This document shows, one piece after another, positions 45,201 to 58,909 of a stretch of DNA of 64,000 nt (within the stretch, counting starts at the first letter, position 1; each line of letters starts with the position of its first letter). A program made the position numbers and the translations under genes. This stretch comes from Salinimicrobium nanhaiense. GTDB taxonomy: Bacteria > Bacteroidota > Bacteroidia > Flavobacteriales > Flavobacteriaceae. Location: NCBI GenBank assembly GCA_012038135.1, contig JAAVJQ010000004.1, positions 62,001-126,000 on the forward strand, read 5' to 3'. The notes under the pieces are model-generated. The model was given only the letters and a program-made list of their open reading frames with translations, was not told the origin of the DNA and did no database searches.

Positions 45201-48071
45201 CACATCGATCTTCCTGGAGAAATCTCCGCGAGCAAGTGCGGTCGATACTCCTGCAATATCCCTTACCTGCGAGGTAAGGTTGCTCGCCATCTGGTTCACA
45301 TTATCTGTAAGATCTTTCCAGGATCCTGCCACGTTAGGTACCTCGGCCTGACCTCCAAGAATTCCTTCGGTTCCTACCTCACGCGCCACGTTGGTTACCT
45401 CATCTGCAAAAATGTTAAGTGCATCCACCATGATGTTAATAGTGGTGGAAAGTTCGAGTACCTCGCCTCCTTTCCCCTGCTCAGAAATTTTCTGGGAAAG
45501 ATCCCCGTTTGCTACTGCTGTGGTTACCGATGCAATCTCCCGTACCTGGGTGGTAAGGTTACTCGCCATCGTGTTCACATTATCGGTCAATCCTTTCCAG
45601 GTACCGGCGACGTTTGGCACTTTTGCCTGCCCACCAAGCATACCTTCTGTTCCCACCTCACGGGCCACACGAGTTACCTCTGCCGCGAAAACGTTCAGCG
45701 AGTCCACCATCTGGTTGATGGTATCCTTCAGTTCGGCTATTTCGCCTTTTACATCAATTGAAATTTTTTGAGAAAGGTCACCATTCGCAACCGCCGTTGC
45801 TACATTTGCGATCTCCCGCACCTGGCTGGTAAGATTACTCGCCATGGTGTTCACATTCCCGGTTAGATCTAACCAGGCCCCGGCCACGTTGGGTACTTCT
45901 GCCTGACCTCCCAGCATTCCTTCGGTTCCTACTTCACGCGCAACACGGGTTACCTCGTTGGAAAGGATGTTCAGGGAGTCCACCATCGTGTTGATAATGG
46001 TAGAAAGTTCCAGTACCTCCCCTCCTTTTTCTTCTTCGGAAATCTTTTTTGAAAGATCCCCGTTCGCCACCGCTTTCGTTACAGAAGCGATCTCCCTCAC
46101 CTGGGTGGTAAGGTTTGATGCCATTGTGTTTACGTTCTCGGTCAATTCCCACCATGCTCCACCAACATTCGGTACCTGTGCCTGACCTCCCAAAATACCT
46201 TCTGTTCCTACCTCTCTCGCCACACGAGTTACCTCATCGGAAAAAATGTTTAGGGAATCCACCATCGTATTAATGGTTTCTTTTAGTTCAGCAATCTCTC
46301 CTTTGGCTTCAATAGCAATCTTTTGTGCCAGATCTCCTTTTGCCACGGCAGTTGCTACGTTCGCAATCTCCCTTACCTGTGTGGTAAGGTTTGATGCCAT
46401 GTAATTCACGTTATCGGTAAGATCTTTCCAGGTTCCTGCGACATCGGGCACCATCGCCTGACCTCCCAGGATCCCCTCGGTTCCTACCTCCCGGGCCACA
46501 CGGGTAACCTCATCGGAGAAAATGTTCAGGGAGTCCACCATCTGGTTGATGGTTTCTTTAAGTTCAGCAATTTCTCCTTTTACATCGATGGTAATTTTCT
46601 GCGACAAATCCCCATCTGCAACCGCGGTAGCAACATTTGCGATTTCCCTTACCTGGGTCGTCACGTTGCTTACCATGATATTTACATTGTCGGTAAGATC
46701 CTTCCAGGTACCGGCAGCACTTGGTACAGTTGCCTGCCCTCCCAGTTTTCCTTCGGTACCTACTTCTCTTGCCACACGAGTTACCTCTGCCGCAAAGAGC
46801 GTCAGCGAATCAACCATACTGTTGATCGTGTTCGAGAGGACCAATACTTCTCCTCCTTTTCCTTCTTCAGTAATTTTTTGTGAAAGGTCTCCCTGTGCTA
46901 CCGCAGTGGTTACCGAGGCAATTTCCCGTACCTGGTTGGTCAGGTTGTTTGCCATGGTATTTACATTATCGGTAAGGTCCTTCCAGGTTCCGGCAACATC
47001 GGGCACTTTCGCCTGACCTCCCAGTTTACCTTCCGTTCCTACCTCCCGTGCCACCCGGGTTACCTCATCAGAGAAAATATTCAGGGAATCCACCATCTGG
47101 TTAATAGTGTCTTTAAGTTCTGCGATCTCCCCTTTTACGTTAATCGAGATCTTCTTAGAAAGGTCACCATTTGCAACCGAAGTTGCTACTCCGGCGATCT
47201 CCCGCACCTGGGCTGTAAGATTGGAAGCCATCGTGTTTACGTTCACCGTAAGATCCTTCCAGGTTCCTGCAACATCGGGTACATCTGCCTGTCCTCCCAG
47301 TTTTCCTTCCACCCCTACTTCCCGGGCCACGTTGGTTACCTCGGCAGCAAATATGTTCAGGGAGTCCACCATTCGGTTAATGGTGGTGGAAAGTCCGAGT
47401 ACTTCCCCACCTTTTCCTTCTTCTGTAATTTTTCTGGAAAGATCTCCATCGGCAACCGCAGTGGTTACCCGTGCGATTTCCCTTACCTGCTCCGTCAGGT
47501 TGCTTGCCATCTGGTTTACGTTATCGGTAAGATCTTTCCATGTTCCCGAAACATTGGGTACACTTGCCTGTCCGCCCAGCTTCCCTTCGACGCCCACCTC
47601 CCGGGCCACCTGGGTTACCTGTTCTGCAAAAATGTTCAAACTGCCCAGGGTACGGTTGATCACATCGGCCATGGCCCGGAAATCTCCGGTTACTGTAAGA
47701 CTAAATTTATCCTCCAGCTTTCCTGCTGCAATACTGTTCAGGATTCGACTTACTTCAAGTACCGGCTTTGCAATAGCCTCAATAAGAATATTAATGTTGT
47801 CGATCATATCCTTCCACACCCCGGTAGAAGCTTTGAATTCTGCCCTGGCGTCGAGGTTACCTTCAATACCTCCCACCCTGGAGATACGCGAAACCTCGGT
47901 ACTTACTCCTCCAATCATCTCAACCATGGAATTGTAAGCTTCTGCGAGATCGGCGAATTTATCATTACGCTCTTTAGAAAGCCTCACAGAAATATCTCCT
48001 TCTCTAAAAGCTTCAAGTGCGAATATTAAACGGTCTAACTGTTCATGTACGTAATCACTGTCTTTGAACAT
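42240..48071 (-). CDS. Soluble poly-HAMP hybrid histidine kinase with three receiver domains
   Basis: The 1943-residue protein has no membrane helix. Residues about 15-1040 form a long HAMP array with nine near-identical repeats of about 92 residues (each with an LGGQA and a [14 protein letters not shown] motif) of two alternating types, GKGGEVL and [12 protein letters not shown] domain (about 1060-1210), a coiled coil (1215-1255), HisKA with [10 protein letters not shown] (His1269), HATPase_c with DTGIGIP and [13 protein letters not shown], and three receiver domains follow. In receiver 2 the phosphoacceptor is Asn (ILNPNLPD); receiver 3 is complete (Asp1873 in LMDVMMP). The plan recalls group III fungal kinases such as Nik1. 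The frame is open upstream of the ATG with a basic tail. Confidence 0.93.
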   Translation of the reverse strand: MFKDSDYVHEQLDRLIFALEAFREGDISVRLSKERNDKFADLAEAYNSMVEMIGGVSTEVSRISRVGGIEGNLDARAEFKASTGVWKDMIDNINILIEAIAKPVLEVSRILNSIAAGKLEDKFSLTVTGDFRAMADVINRTLGSLNIFAEQVTQVAREVGVEGKLGGQASVPNVSGTWKDLTDNVNQMASNLTEQVREIARVTTAVADGDLSRKITEEGKGGEVLGLSTTINRMVDSLNIFAAEVTNVAREVGVEGKLGGQADVPDVAGTWKDLTVNVNTMASNLTAQVREIAGVATSVANGDLSKKISINVKGEIAELKDTINQMVDSLNIFSDEVTRVAREVGTEGKLGGQAKVPDVAGTWKDLTDNVNTMANNLTNQVREIASVTTAVAQGDLSQKITEEGKGGEVLVLSNTINSMVDSLTLFAAEVTRVAREVGTEGKLGGQATVPSAAGTWKDLTDNVNIMVSNVTTQVREIANVATAVADGDLSQKITIDVKGEIAELKETINQMVDSLNIFSDEVTRVAREVGTEGILGGQAMVPDVAGTWKDLTDNVNYMASNLTTQVREIANVATAVAKGDLAQKIAIEAKGEIAELKETINTMVDSLNIFSDEVTRVAREVGTEGILGGQAQVPNVGGAWWELTENVNTMASNLTTQVREIASVTKAVANGDLSKKISEEEKGGEVLELSTIINTMVDSLNILSNEVTRVAREVGTEGMLGGQAEVPNVAGAWLDLTGNVNTMASNLTSQVREIANVATAVANGDLSQKISIDVKGEIAELKDTINQMVDSLNVFAAEVTRVAREVGTEGMLGGQAKVPNVAGTWKGLTDNVNTMASNLTTQVREIASVTTAVANGDLSQKISEQGKGGEVLELSTTINIMVDALNIFADEVTNVAREVGTEGILGGQAEVPNVAGSWKDLTDNVNQMASNLTSQVRDIAGVSTALARGDFSRKIDVEVKGEVQELKNNINAMVDSFTTIVKAANTIAEGNFSIEMPLRSEADQLGIALNSMTENLKRISEENENEAWIKTGQAGLNDRMRGEQDLLTLSKNIISYLTKYLDGQVGVIYLAERYEDRKQLRMTGSYAFTRRKSLKTTFEFGEGLVGQAALEKEVIIISGIPSDYISVSSGLGEEKPRHILVQPFMIDGEVKGVIEIGSFESFNDNQLELMRSVGENIAITTNSALDREKMKDLLEESQRQSEELLKQQEKLKIQSKELQMANDDLESKTKDLEMQKEDLQYSRVEVERKAKELELASKYKSEFLANMSHELRTPLNSLLILSKDLSDNSKGNLYKDQQKSASIIYEGGLSLLNLINDILDLSKVEAGKLQIHPEEVTVENLVNNLKDQFKPLAKSKKLKFTIQAKANAPKKIITDGQRLEQIVKNLISNAIKFTEKGSVEVSICKPSESEKFQEISLPGSEVIEISVKDTGIGIPETKRKMIFEAFQQAEGGTSRQYGGTGLGLTISRELSRLLGGEIHIKSTEGKGSVFKVFIPVDLTSAPIKEMEDAMSSYSESGFPKMRNLDAMDAAENGSAVNKEVILADDREHIKASEASILILGGDVFFAEIVKGILHKQGYKFLFAMDGKEGLRLAEQFQPNGILLDEQLRDMKGLVVLDHLKFNMKTRHIPVFFLADEDVRREALGRGAIGFNLKPVPFKDLENALQKIKQIQSSAKRRVLIIEGEEESQHKIKSVLEGKEMAVSIAATGKDGLSQLKSESFDCIILNPNLPDLAGLELLKKMDSFKKEDHVPVVVFSGKELSKKDAKMLHSFKDRRLIKAAASPEQLLDEVSLMLHSEEGRLSSRQKKILSELHDPKNLLKGKKVLLVDDDERNSYALSKTLIDSGMKVVFADNGKVAIEKIEQEKDIDIVLMDVMMPVMDGYEATTKIRDNEAYENLPIISLTAKAMPEDKAKSLEAGANDYLTKPVNINKLISLMHLWLYQN

Positions 48072-48164
48072 TTCCTTGTGGGGTACCCTTTTAGATTTTT
48101 TTACCAGCTGTCGCTTTGCAGGGTTGGTTTTTCGTGCAGCAGTTGTGCTGCTTTTTTTTTGGGG

Positions 48165-48269
48165 GGCGGTATTGCTGCCGGAGCGAATAATTTTATTGCT
48201 AAACCTTTTGGAGTGGACAGCTTCCTGGAAAGCATTAAGGCAACCATGAAACCCGGAGTTCAGAATTAA
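48165..48269 (+). pseudogene. C-terminal stump of a response regulator receiver domain
   Basis: The frame ending at TAA 48267-48269 reads AAGANNFIAKPFGVDSFLES and ends KATMKPGVQN, which is the last third of a receiver domain with the conserved Lys-Pro (IAKPF). The frame stops making sense at the G6/T9 homopolymer (48152-48166), upstream of which lies the opposite-strand kinase tail. No start or phosphoacceptor remains. Confidence 0.7.
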
Positions 48270-48361
48270 CCTTAAATACCGTCATCCGACTTGGAGATCT
48301 GGGTAAACTTTTGTTTTGGTCCACATTGAGACGCAAAGGCGGGGTAACTTCAAGATATAAA

Positions 48362-48398
48362 AAGTAAAAACCCCTGTAAAAACAGAGGTTTTTTAAAA
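48362..48398. terminator. Terminator between tRNA-Pro and the receiver stump
   Basis: Inverted repeat AACCCCTGT / ACAGAGGTT (one G-T pair) with T runs on both sides; it can end the minus-strand tRNA transcript and the plus-strand stump. Confidence 0.7.
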
Positions 48399-48404
48399 AA
48401 TATG

Positions 48405-48478
48405 TCGGGGTGACAGGATTTGAACCTGCGACCCTACGCCCCCCAGACGTATACGCTACCGGACTGCGCCACACCCCG
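48405..48478 (-). tRNA. tRNA-Pro (anticodon GGG)
   Basis: On the minus strand the 74-nt sequence has acceptor CGGGGTG / CACCCCG, D arm GCGC..GCGT, anticodon arm TACGT / GCGTA with loop CTGGGGG (anticodon GGG) and T arm GCAGG-TTCAAAT-CCTGT. The discriminator is A. The CCA end is not encoded. The region directly upstream (higher coordinates) is a tandem array derived from its 5' half. Confidence 0.93.
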
Positions 48479-49130
48479 AATTAATGGTTTTAGAAAGGAA
48501 GAAGACGTATTCGCTACTCCCGAGTCCTCGGGACCACATCCCGAATTAATGGTTTTAGAAAGGAAGCAGACGTATTCGCTACTCCCGAGTCCTCGGGACC
48601 ACATCCCGAATTAATGGTTTTGGAAAGGAATTAGACGATCTACGCTACTCCCGAATCCCCGGGACCACATCCCGAATTCATGGTTTTAGAAAGGAAGAAG
48701 ACGTATTCGCTACTCCCGAGTCCTCGGGACCACATCCCGAATTAATGGTTTTAGAAAGGAAGAAGACGTATTCGCTACTCCCGAGTCCTCGGGACCACAT
48801 CCCGAATTAATGGTTTTAGAAAGGAAGCAGACGTATTCGCTACTCCCGAGTCCTCGGGACCACATCCCGAATTAATGGTTTTGGAAAGGAATTAGACGAT
48901 CTACGCTACTCCCGAATCCCCGGGACCACATCCCGAATTCATGGTTTTAGAAAGGAAGAAGACGTATTCGCTACTCCCGAGTCCTCGGGACCACATCCCG
49001 AATTAATGTTTTGGAAAGGAAGAAGACGATCTACGCTACTCCCGAATCCCCGGGACCACATCCCGAATTGATGGTTTTAGAAAGGAAGCAGACGTATTCG
49101 CTACTCCCGAGTCCTCGGGACCACATCCCG
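48479..49130. repeat. Ten-unit tandem array derived from the 5' half of tRNA-Pro
   Basis: Units of 65 or 66 bp begin at 48476, 48541, 48606, 48672, 48737, 48802, 48867, 48933, 48998 and 49063, and the array ends at 49128. Each unit, read on the minus strand, resembles the tRNA-Pro 5' half (GGGATGTGG ... GTAGCGAATACGTCT) and adds the spacer that precedes the tRNA (CTAAAACCATTAATTCGGG). A-type units hold a hairpin TCCCGAGTCCTCGGGA; B-type (units 3, 7, 9) have CGATCTACG and CCCGAATCCCCGGG. Units 1-4 and 5-8 form a duplicated block of 261 bp. No open frame is expected; unit length is not a multiple of three. Confidence 0.95.
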
Positions 49131-49532
49131 TATGAGAATGCAAATTAAACAGCTTATTTAGAATTTTCAAAGAGAAAAGAGGCTTTTTCTTCAAGGATCA
49201 CCCCACCAGGATCTTAGCTGTTCGGTGTAAAAATTCTGATACTTCAGAAATGCCATTTTTAAGCCTGAGAAAAAGAAATTTTTCTTTCCCGCATCACAAA
49301 TTCATTATGTAGCACATTACAGCAGTAAGGACAGCAACAATAACTTTTTCCATTGTTTAAGATTTTCAGGTTCAAAAAGTTGCCGTAGGGGAAGCGGCCT
49401 AAATGTAGGAATTAACTTTTTATTAATAAAATTAATTCAGGAATTAAAAAAATGTATTCTGAAAAGGGAGCAGGAAATTTCGATTTTAAAATTGGAAAAA
49501 ACTCAGGCTATTATTCAGGATTAAATTTTTTA
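49131..49532. other. Intergenic region without genes between the array and arsM
   Basis: No convincing gene is present. A 19-codon hydrophobic frame on the minus strand (49294-49353) is noted but not called. The stretch is A/T-rich with no repeat of the array type. Confidence 0.5.
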
Positions 49533-49548
49533 ATCGTAATTTCACGAT
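49533..49548 (+). promoter_or_regulatory. Inverted repeat resembling an ArsR operator before arsM
   Basis: ATCGT-N6-ACGAT overlaps a possible -7 element TAATTTCA (49536-49543), 31 bases upstream of arsM. ArsR/SmtB-type operators are palindromes of this kind; no arsR gene is in the window. Confidence 0.5.
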
Positions 49549-49578
49549 AAATAAAGATTATCATAAAACTCACCACAT

Positions 49579-50469
49579 ATGAAAACCGAAAAAGAACTTA
49601 AAGATTCCGTAAGGGAGAGGTATTCAAAGATCGCAAACCAGGGGAAATCTGAAAATGCAGCCTCCTGCTGTGGCGCCACCACTCCGTCCAATAAGATCTA
49701 TAATATAATGATGGACGACTATACAGGAACCGACGGATATATCGAAGATGCCGACCTTGGCCTGGGCTGCGGCCTTCCTACTAATTATGCCGGAATAATG
49801 AAAGGTGACACTGTAATAGATCTTGGCTCAGGTGCAGGAAATGACTGTTTCGTGGCCCGACATGAAACCGGTGCTGAAGGGAAGGTCATAGGTATTGATT
49901 TTACTCCTGCTATGATTGAAAAAGCCCGTGCCAATGCTGAAAAGCTGGGGTACAACAATGTCGAATTCAGGGAAGGTGATATTGATGAGATGCCCGTAAA
50001 TGATAATGTAGCAGACGTGATCGTAAGTAATTGTGTTCTCAACCTTGTGCCTGATAAAAATAAAGTGATTACTGAAATTTTCAGAGTCCTAAAACCCGGA
50101 GGACATTTCAGTATATCCGATATTGTTTTGGTGGGAAACCTACCTGAAGCTTTGAGAGAAGATGCAGAAATGTATGCAGGTTGCGTGGCCGGTGCTATTC
50201 AGAAAAAAGAATACTTACAGCATATCAAAGATGCAGGTTTTGAACAAATCAATCTGCAAAAGGAAAAGCCCATCACTATTCCCGACGATATCCTGGATAA
50301 ATATCTTTCCGCAGAGGAAATAAATGAGTTCAAAAAAGGTGAAACCGGAATCTTCAGTATTACTGTGTACGCCGAAAAACCCGGAGCTAAAAAAGATAAG
50401 CCAAAACTAAAAATGTCTGAACTACAATCTGAAGAAGCTTGCTGCAGCCCGGATTCAGGATGTTGTTAG
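49579..50469 (+). CDS. arsM: Arsenite methyltransferase ArsM
   Basis: The 296-residue SAM-dependent enzyme methylates arsenite. Motif I is VIDLGSGAGNDCFVA; the catalytic-type cysteines are in GLGCGLP, in VSNCVLNLVPDK and in YAGCVAG, all as expected for ArsM. The N-terminal segment has CCGATTPS and the C-terminus ends ACCSPDSGCC, two vicinal Cys pairs typical of arsenic-binding tails. It is a lone gene without arsR, arsB or arsC next to it in the window. Confidence 0.95.
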   Translation: MKTEKELKDSVRERYSKIANQGKSENAASCCGATTPSNKIYNIMMDDYTGTDGYIEDADLGLGCGLPTNYAGIMKGDTVIDLGSGAGNDCFVARHETGAEGKVIGIDFTPAMIEKARANAEKLGYNNVEFREGDIDEMPVNDNVADVIVSNCVLNLVPDKNKVITEIFRVLKPGGHFSISDIVLVGNLPEALREDAEMYAGCVAGAIQKKEYLQHIKDAGFEQINLQKEKPITIPDDILDKYLSAEEINEFKKGETGIFSITVYAEKPGAKKDKPKLKMSELQSEEACCSPDSGCC

Positions 50470-50530
50470 GATTTTCACAAGCAATAGAGTCCGAAGTCAC
50501 AGGCTTCGGGCAGCTTATCTGCTATGTTAT

Positions 50531-50582
50531 CTGCTGCGCAAAGTCTCTGACCCCCTGCTGTGCAAAGTGTCCGGACTTTGCA
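50531..50582. repeat. Direct and inverted repeats after arsM
   Basis: CTGCTG(C/T)GCAAAGT occurs at 50531-50543 and 50556-50568, and the second copy forms an 8-bp inverted repeat with ACTTTGCA (50575-50582). No T run follows, so a terminator function is uncertain. Confidence 0.55.
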
Positions 50583-50623
50583 CTCAGTTAAGCAGCGACA
50601 GATTATCGAGCTGATGTCAGTTA

Positions 50624-50968
50624 TTACTGCTGATCTGCTACTCCTTTTACACGTTCTACTGAATCAGATTTCGAGAGGCTGAGACGTACAATGCTGTCTT
50701 CTTCAGCTTTTAGATCATGAGGCACGTTACCTTCAAGGGTAAGCATGTCTCCTTTTTTAATTTCATGCACTTGGCCATTAACACCAAAACTTATTGCGCC
50801 GTCGAATAATTCTACAACAATTGGGTAAGGAGTTTTATGCTCCTTCATTACCTGCCCCTTTGTCATGGCAATTCTTATTTCCTTGCTGCTTTCGGTGTCC
50901 AGCAATACCTGAACGGCAGGTTTCTTATCATTAAATTCCAAATCTTTAAGTAAGGAAGCAGTTTTCAT
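50624..50968 (-). CDS. Cupin-domain protein
   Basis: The 114-residue single-domain cupin has the first motif around KTPYPIVVELFDGAISFGVNG and the second in KKGDMLTLEGNVPHDLKAEEDS, where the single His is kept but the first-motif His pair is weak. Its role is unknown; a small stress- or redox-related binding protein is possible. It is read on the opposite strand from arsM. Confidence 0.87.
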   Translation of the reverse strand: MKTASLLKDLEFNDKKPAVQVLLDTESSKEIRIAMTKGQVMKEHKTPYPIVVELFDGAISFGVNGQVHEIKKGDMLTLEGNVPHDLKAEEDSIVRLSLSKSDSVERVKGVADQQ

Positions 50969-51048
50969 AGCTTTTTAAATTTTTTGGTTCAGCCTCAAAT
51001 TACAAAAACTTCAGGAGAACCGGGTAAGCTTAAAGGTCCCAAAATAAA

Positions 51049-51079
51049 AACCTCCCAAAAATGGCATTTTTGGGAGGTC
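51049..51079 (-). terminator. Terminator at the end of the glycan utilization operon
   Basis: Perfect 12-bp inverted repeat CCTCCCAAAAAT and complement with a GGC loop, followed on the minus strand by a T-rich tail. It closes the GH97 end of the locus. Confidence 0.9.
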
Positions 51080-51101
51080 TTTCAGAAATAATCTTATCTA
51101 A

Positions 51102-55770
<4,669 letters not shown>

Positions 55771-55860
55771 AGCAAAAATTTTTTCAGTAAAAGTTTTCCC
55801 GGAATCCAGAAAGGATTCCCGGAATAACTGTTTTAAGGCCAAAGGTTGAGTAGGACTCCC

Positions 55861-57129
55861 CTATTGTACCTCAAAATTTATAGTGCCTTCGTAAAGGTCA
55901 ACTGTGATAAGGTACTCTCCCTTGTTTTCTTCAGTGATCCTCCATTTATAATCGGGACCTGTACAGCCAAGATGAGCTTCAAAATTTCCAGCAGAGGGTG
56001 AAGCATCTGCCTGTCTAGGGTGCAGCCAGTCTGCATCACACCAATCGCCGGTATAAGTGGAAATTTTAAATTCTCCCGGAGTTAAAATTCCGAGGTAAGT
56101 AAAAATAAAAGGATCTGTGTTGCTTTGAGTGAATCCTGCTTCAGGGGAACCGATGTTCCAGCCATTTTCGGAAGCATCTCCAATGAGATATAATTCAGAA
56201 TAAGGCGCATTCTGTTCTTCAAAGTTCACAGTTTCATCAGCAAGATTCAGAGTGATCCTGTAGCGGCCCTGAGTTTCTTCAGTCACCTGCCATTGGTTAT
56301 CGGGCCCGTCGCAGCCCTGCGTAACTATGTAAGCCGATGCTTCTGGTATAGAAGTTCCGTTTTCAGCAGCATTGATCCACTGCCCGTCACACCAGTCGCC
56401 GGTAAAGGTCGAAAATTTGATGTTTCCGGGTGTAAGCACGCCTTCATATACAAAGACAAACGGATTGGTCTCACTCTGAGTAAAAGCTACAGGGGAACCA
56501 ATGTTCCAGCCACTTTCTGACGCATCACCAACTATATACAGATTGCTGAATGCCGGCTGGGCATCTTTCACCTCCACTTCCATGGAAGCTTCAGCCGTAC
56601 CACCGGCACCGGTTGCAGTGAGTGTTACGGTGTAGATTCCGGTTTCAGTATAAGTATGAGAAGGCGTAGCTTCACTAGAAATTTCAGATCCATCCCCAAA
56701 ATCCCAGACGTACTGAGTAACATTCTGGCTCTGGTTCTTAAAATGGATTGTATACGAATTTTCCTCATCAACTTCATAAGTAAAGGCTGCGGAAGGAACT
56801 CCAACCACGCTGACTTCCTCGGAATAGGTACTGCTGTTTCCTCCATTTACCGCTGTTAACTTAACAGTATAACTTCCTGCGGAAGCATATTCATAAGAAG
56901 GATGCTTCTGAGTGGAAACTCCCACTCCGTCTCCAAAATCCCACATAAATTCATCGGCATCCACACTTAAATTCGTAAAGCTGATAAGCTGCGGATTATC
57001 GGCTACCGCTTCAAAAGAGAAGTCGGCAGTTGGTTCTGGCGTTTCGGCTGTGAAATCATCATCTGAACTACAGGAGTTGAGCCCGAAGACGAAAAGAAAA
57101 AGGATGGAAAATATTTTAAAATTTTTCAT
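55861..57129 (-). CDS. SusE/SusF-like glycan-binding lipoprotein with two PKD domains
   Basis: The 422-residue product has a lipoprotein signal (FVFGLNSC). Two PKD domains follow (about 32-110 and 112-190; each with the FMWDFGDG or YVWDFGDG motif), then two SusF/E-type carbohydrate-binding repeats, each starting with LYIVGDASESGWNIGSP or LYLIGDASENGWNIGSP and continuing through TGDWCDG(Q/A)W. It is a surface glycan-binding protein. PKD modules as spacers in a SusE/F protein are an unusual addition. Confidence 0.88.
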   Translation of the reverse strand: MKNFKIFSILFLFVFGLNSCSSDDDFTAETPEPTADFSFEAVADNPQLISFTNLSVDADEFMWDFGDGVGVSTQKHPSYEYASAGSYTVKLTAVNGGNSSTYSEEVSVVGVPSAAFTYEVDEENSYTIHFKNQSQNVTQYVWDFGDGSEISSEATPSHTYTETGIYTVTLTATGAGGTAEASMEVEVKDAQPAFSNLYIVGDASESGWNIGSPVAFTQSETNPFVFVYEGVLTPGNIKFSTFTGDWCDGQWINAAENGTSIPEASAYIVTQGCDGPDNQWQVTEETQGRYRITLNLADETVNFEEQNAPYSELYLIGDASENGWNIGSPEAGFTQSNTDPFIFTYLGILTPGEFKISTYTGDWCDADWLHPRQADASPSAGNFEAHLGCTGPDYKWRITEENKGEYLITVDLYEGTINFEVQ

Positions 57130-57147
57130 GATCTTATTTTATCCAGA

Positions 57148-58893
57148 TTAGTATTCAAGCACCAGCATGCTCCAGTATTTAAGATAAGGCACTTCAAGAG
57201 TGATTTGATTCCCACTCTGAGTGAATTCCAGTTCCTGTGAGGCACCTCCATTAACATCGGGAGAGGCAAACCACACTTTTGAAACATTTCTTCCTGCCTC
57301 AACTGTAATGCTGAAGTTGTCCTTTACCAACGGTTGTCTCTGGATCTTGCTGTCATCTCTCCACTGTAGTGTAGAAGCACCGTCATAATTTAAAATGTGA
57401 AGCACCTGCTGATTTTCAAGTTGTTTTCCAACTACAGCAGCCTGCCCAACTACCGGAGGCCAGCTATTCAGTTTAACATCGGCATCCTGAGACTGTACAG
57501 CAGGAAAATTGAAGTTTCCGCCGTCGCGTAACAGGTTCTGGTAAGCTGTATGGAAGTCATAATATTCTCTCACGCTATTGCGAAGATCTACGCTCATGTC
57601 GAGCTTATCATTTGGAAAATATTCGCTGGATAACATGTGCTCTCCCAATTCCAGGTGAGCTCCTCCAAAGGCGAAGATCACAGCATCGGTCATCAAAACA
57701 GAAGGTGTATTAAAGCTTCCGCTCTGCGAGTTGTAATTCATATAAGCCGCCAGCACGGTGTTGAGTTCGCCGTTGGAATATTCATAATTTTCCAGGATCA
57801 CCCGTGCCAGATCCTGATACTGATATCTGCTCCAGATCTCAGAATATGCGAAATCTACCGGCGCTTCAAGGATCTCCTGTTGTTCATATTGATCAACCGC
57901 ATTTAAGACCAGCTTCTTTCCGGGAAAACGGTTCTCAAGGGAAATAAGAAAATCTTTGTAAGCATCTCCTAAATCTATCCTGTAGCCTTCATAGTTATAC
58001 AAAGTTCCGCGGTCACCCAACTGGTCAAGGTGCCAGCCATCGAAATCAAGATTTTCATAAACCGTAGCTGTCTCTCCAAAAATGTGCTCCTGCCATTGGT
58101 TGTTCGAAGGATCTGCCAGCTGAATGTCTCCAAAGCCTGAAAGGATGTGACGGTTGATATCCCTGTGATTTCTGTCCTCAAACATCAACCACTGCAATGG
58201 AACCGGCTGCTCATTGTCATTTTTCCAGACTCCAAAAAGTAGATTGTAGAACATGGAAGCCATATTACGCTCCTGCGCCTGCTCAATATATCCTTCTACT
58301 GTTCCAAAATAGATCTCCCTGTTAAAAAGATCATTCCAGGTCGCTACCGGCTCCCCGTTCTCATCGAGCGGTAACGGACGGTGATGCTCAAAATGCCAGT
58401 CGTAATACTGAAGACCATTAATATGATAATCTTTCAGGTTATCCAGGATCCCGGCTCTTTGAGATGCAGAAATGTTACCAAATTTGGAAAGAAAACCGTA
58501 TCGTGGAAATTTTGTCCAGTCTGAGGATACATCCACGGCTACTGTTCCAATGATCGTTTCCTCCCCACCTGTGCTTTTTACAAGCTCCACCAGGTAACCT
58601 CTAAAATCTTCGGAAGGAGGCTCCCAGGTCCAGGAAGTTCCGGTAAGAGGCTCTTCGGCAATCACCTGTCCAAGATATTTGTATCTCACGGTGGTATTCT
58701 GGTGAGTTCCGTTCACACGGAAGCTCACTTCTTCCCCAGGATTGTATTTAGCTTTGTCCTTTTTAAAACCAAGAACTTCACTATAGCTCATATCTACCCC
58801 TTCTTCGATAGGGCTTAACAAACTATCGTCGTCGTTACTACAGGCGCTTAACACCAGTAGCATCATCAATAAAAATATGCTGTTTCTTTTCAT
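57148..58893 (-). CDS. Glycoside hydrolase family 66 dextranase or cycloisomaltooligosaccharide glucanotransferase
   Basis: The 581-residue product is a lipoprotein (VLSAC, Cys18) with an N-terminal beta domain (about 40-125) and a GH66 barrel. The GH66 nucleophile is Asp290 in DGWHLDQLGDRG and the acid/base Glu352 in AYSEIWSRYQ; YHINGLQYYDWHFEHH precedes. GH66 enzymes cleave alpha-1,6-glucan (dextran) internally. The gene sits between two SusE/F-like genes in the operon. Confidence 0.94.
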   Translation of the reverse strand: MKRNSIFLLMMLLVLSACSNDDDSLLSPIEEGVDMSYSEVLGFKKDKAKYNPGEEVSFRVNGTHQNTTVRYKYLGQVIAEEPLTGTSWTWEPPSEDFRGYLVELVKSTGGEETIIGTVAVDVSSDWTKFPRYGFLSKFGNISASQRAGILDNLKDYHINGLQYYDWHFEHHRPLPLDENGEPVATWNDLFNREIYFGTVEGYIEQAQERNMASMFYNLLFGVWKNDNEQPVPLQWLMFEDRNHRDINRHILSGFGDIQLADPSNNQWQEHIFGETATVYENLDFDGWHLDQLGDRGTLYNYEGYRIDLGDAYKDFLISLENRFPGKKLVLNAVDQYEQQEILEAPVDFAYSEIWSRYQYQDLARVILENYEYSNGELNTVLAAYMNYNSQSGSFNTPSVLMTDAVIFAFGGAHLELGEHMLSSEYFPNDKLDMSVDLRNSVREYYDFHTAYQNLLRDGGNFNFPAVQSQDADVKLNSWPPVVGQAAVVGKQLENQQVLHILNYDGASTLQWRDDSKIQRQPLVKDNFSITVEAGRNVSKVWFASPDVNGGASQELEFTQSGNQITLEVPYLKYWSMLVLEY

Positions 58894-58909
58894 TCTTTTG
58901 AATTTTAGC

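Noticed and set aside
46522..47937. Long plus-strand open frames opposite the HAMP array (46522-47016 and 47107-47937), also 45060-45771.
   Set aside because: They are antisense to a strongly coding repeat gene; the open frames are by-products of the repeated codon pattern and have no start context or known domain.
48235..48614. Frames across the tRNA and the tandem array (48235-48474 minus, 48420-48614 plus).
   Set aside because: They run through a tRNA gene and through repeats of 65 bp that are not a multiple of three.
48476..49130. The regularly spaced array could be taken for a CRISPR.
   Set aside because: Units follow each other without unique spacers, the two unit types recur, and no cas gene is in the window. 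The unit resembles tRNA-Pro instead.
49294..49353. A 19-codon hydrophobic frame on the minus strand (MEKVIVAVLTAVMCYIMNL), reminiscent of type I toxin peptides.
   Set aside because: Too short, no antitoxin-like antisense promoter or terminator was seen; probably chance.
50561..50582. Hairpin TGCAAAGT/ACTTTGCA as the arsM terminator.
   Set aside because: No T run follows on either strand, so it is listed only as a repeat.
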